Assembly: GCA_025148965.1 (NCBI GenBank)
Contig: CP102273.1
Coordinates: 806,001-870,000 of the forward strand
Length of the DNA stretch: 64,000 nucleotides
Direction: 5' to 3'
Source of the DNA: Intestinibacter bartlettii
Lineage (GTDB): Bacteria; Bacillota; Clostridia; Peptostreptococcales; Peptostreptococcaceae
The position numbers and the translations under genes were made by a program. Position 1 is the first letter of the stretch. Every line of letters begins with the position of its first letter. The notes beneath the pieces were generated by a model, which had not been told where the DNA came from, did not search any database, and worked only from the letters and a program-made list of their open reading frames with translations. Positions 63,821-64,000 of this stretch are shown piece after piece.

Positions 63821-63849
63821 TTGACATACAATAAAGATAAGGATATAAT
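63821..63849 (+). promoter_or_regulatory. Consensus sigma-A promoter
   Basis: TTGACA (63821-63826), 17-base spacer, TATAAT (63844-63849): an exact match to the housekeeping consensus, the strongest in the window. Confidence 0.88.
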
Positions 63850-63859
63850 TTAGTTAATA

Positions 63860-63888
63860 ATGATACATGGGGTTATGAAGTATCATAA
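63860..63888. promoter_or_regulatory. Overlapping palindromes just downstream of the promoter
   Basis: ATGATAC (63860-63866) pairs with GTATCAT (63880-63886), and TTATGA-agta-TCATAA (63873-63888) is a second exact palindrome. They lie at and after the expected transcription start and suggest a repressor site on the perfect promoter. Confidence 0.5.
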
Positions 63889-63914
63889 AAAAATTGTTTT
63901 CAGGAGGGGTATAT

Positions 63915-64000
63915 ATGTTTAAAAATAAATCTTTAATAATAGCGGCTTTAGTTGTAATTGTGATGGGAGCTATTTCACTTTTGTATTTTGGTAGACCAGT
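63915..64000 (+). CDS. 5' end of a membrane-anchored or secreted protein (cut by the window edge)
   Basis: The visible 28 residues are MFKNKSLIIAALVVIVMGAI followed by SLLYFGRP, a basic start and one hydrophobic helix, so a signal anchor or signal peptide. CAGGAGGGG precedes the ATG. The family cannot be told from this part. Confidence 0.75.
   Translation, partial: MFKNKSLIIAALVVIVMGAISLLYFGRP

Overview
The window is very AT-rich (roughly 70 percent) with short intergenic gaps, strong AGGAGG-type ribosome binding sites, many U-tract hairpin terminators, a T-box leader, a bifunctional AdhE behind a Rex-like operator, and many proteins with a clostridial flavour (Isf flavoprotein, FeS nitroreductase, DUF3786, DUF1904, DUF362). 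This points to an anaerobic Firmicute of class Clostridia, plausibly Peptostreptococcaceae. The genus cannot be fixed from the sequence alone. No rRNA, tRNA, CRISPR array or insertion sequence was recognised.

Layout. 0-6.4 kb: a LysR regulator, then a complete nickel-type ABC importer nikABCDE with a Fur-like site at its start. 6.4-10.6 kb: a candidate 41-residue membrane peptide, a WYL regulator, an EcsC-like protein and a secreted D,D-carboxypeptidase with SLH-like and Ig-like C-terminal parts. 10.6-13.6 kb: a small [2Fe-2S] BFD-like protein with an internal duplication, an Isf-type flavoprotein and a ferredoxin-nitroreductase divergent from a LysR regulator. 13.6-18.7 kb: a patchy accessory segment with several broken gene fragments, a two-gene operon of PD-(D/E)XK-like proteins bracketed by two near-identical hairpins, a HEPN/MNT (substrate-binding/nucleotidyltransferase) toxin-antitoxin-type pair and a GNAT acetyltransferase. 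18.7-23.3 kb: DUF362, DUF3786, an ACR3/BASS-type transporter, class I fructose-bisphosphate aldolase and an uncharacterised clostridial protein. 23.3-25.4 kb: tandem lipoprotein nucleases, one of which has lost its linker and most of its C-terminal domain. 25.4-29.2 kb: a LysR regulator divergent from an LpdC/LpdB/LpdD-type (UbiD/UbiX/chaperone) aromatic acid decarboxylase operon.

29.3-40 kb: an AAA-ATPase-like gene that seems to have lost its nuclease domain in frame, a SauUSI-like modification-dependent restriction enzyme (PLD-helicase-DUF3427), an HD hydrolase, ribosomal protein L25/Ctc, then a terminator-bounded three-gene operon made of a 22-residue tandem-repeat protein, a MoxR AAA+ ATPase and a VWA/metallopeptidase-like protein, followed by a DprA paralogue. 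40-52 kb: a tiny Cys-rich protein, a P2-type ATPase, a MATE exporter, a TetR regulator divergent from an MMPL exporter plus a secreted coiled-coil partner, an acetamidase/formamidase family enzyme and a secreted protein with five SH3 domains. 52.7-57.7 kb: ABC transporter (ATPase plus double-FtsX permease) with a two-component system. 57.7-64 kb: HAD phosphatase, adhE with Rex and cre-like sites, T-box(Asn)-asnA and the start of a membrane-anchored protein with a textbook promoter.

The most promising places for something undescribed are the repeat protein/MoxR/VWA operon (35.4-38.9 kb), the double-nuclease operon (15.5-17.2 kb), and the two independent in-frame domain losses in nuclease-type genes at 23.4 and 29.4 kb.
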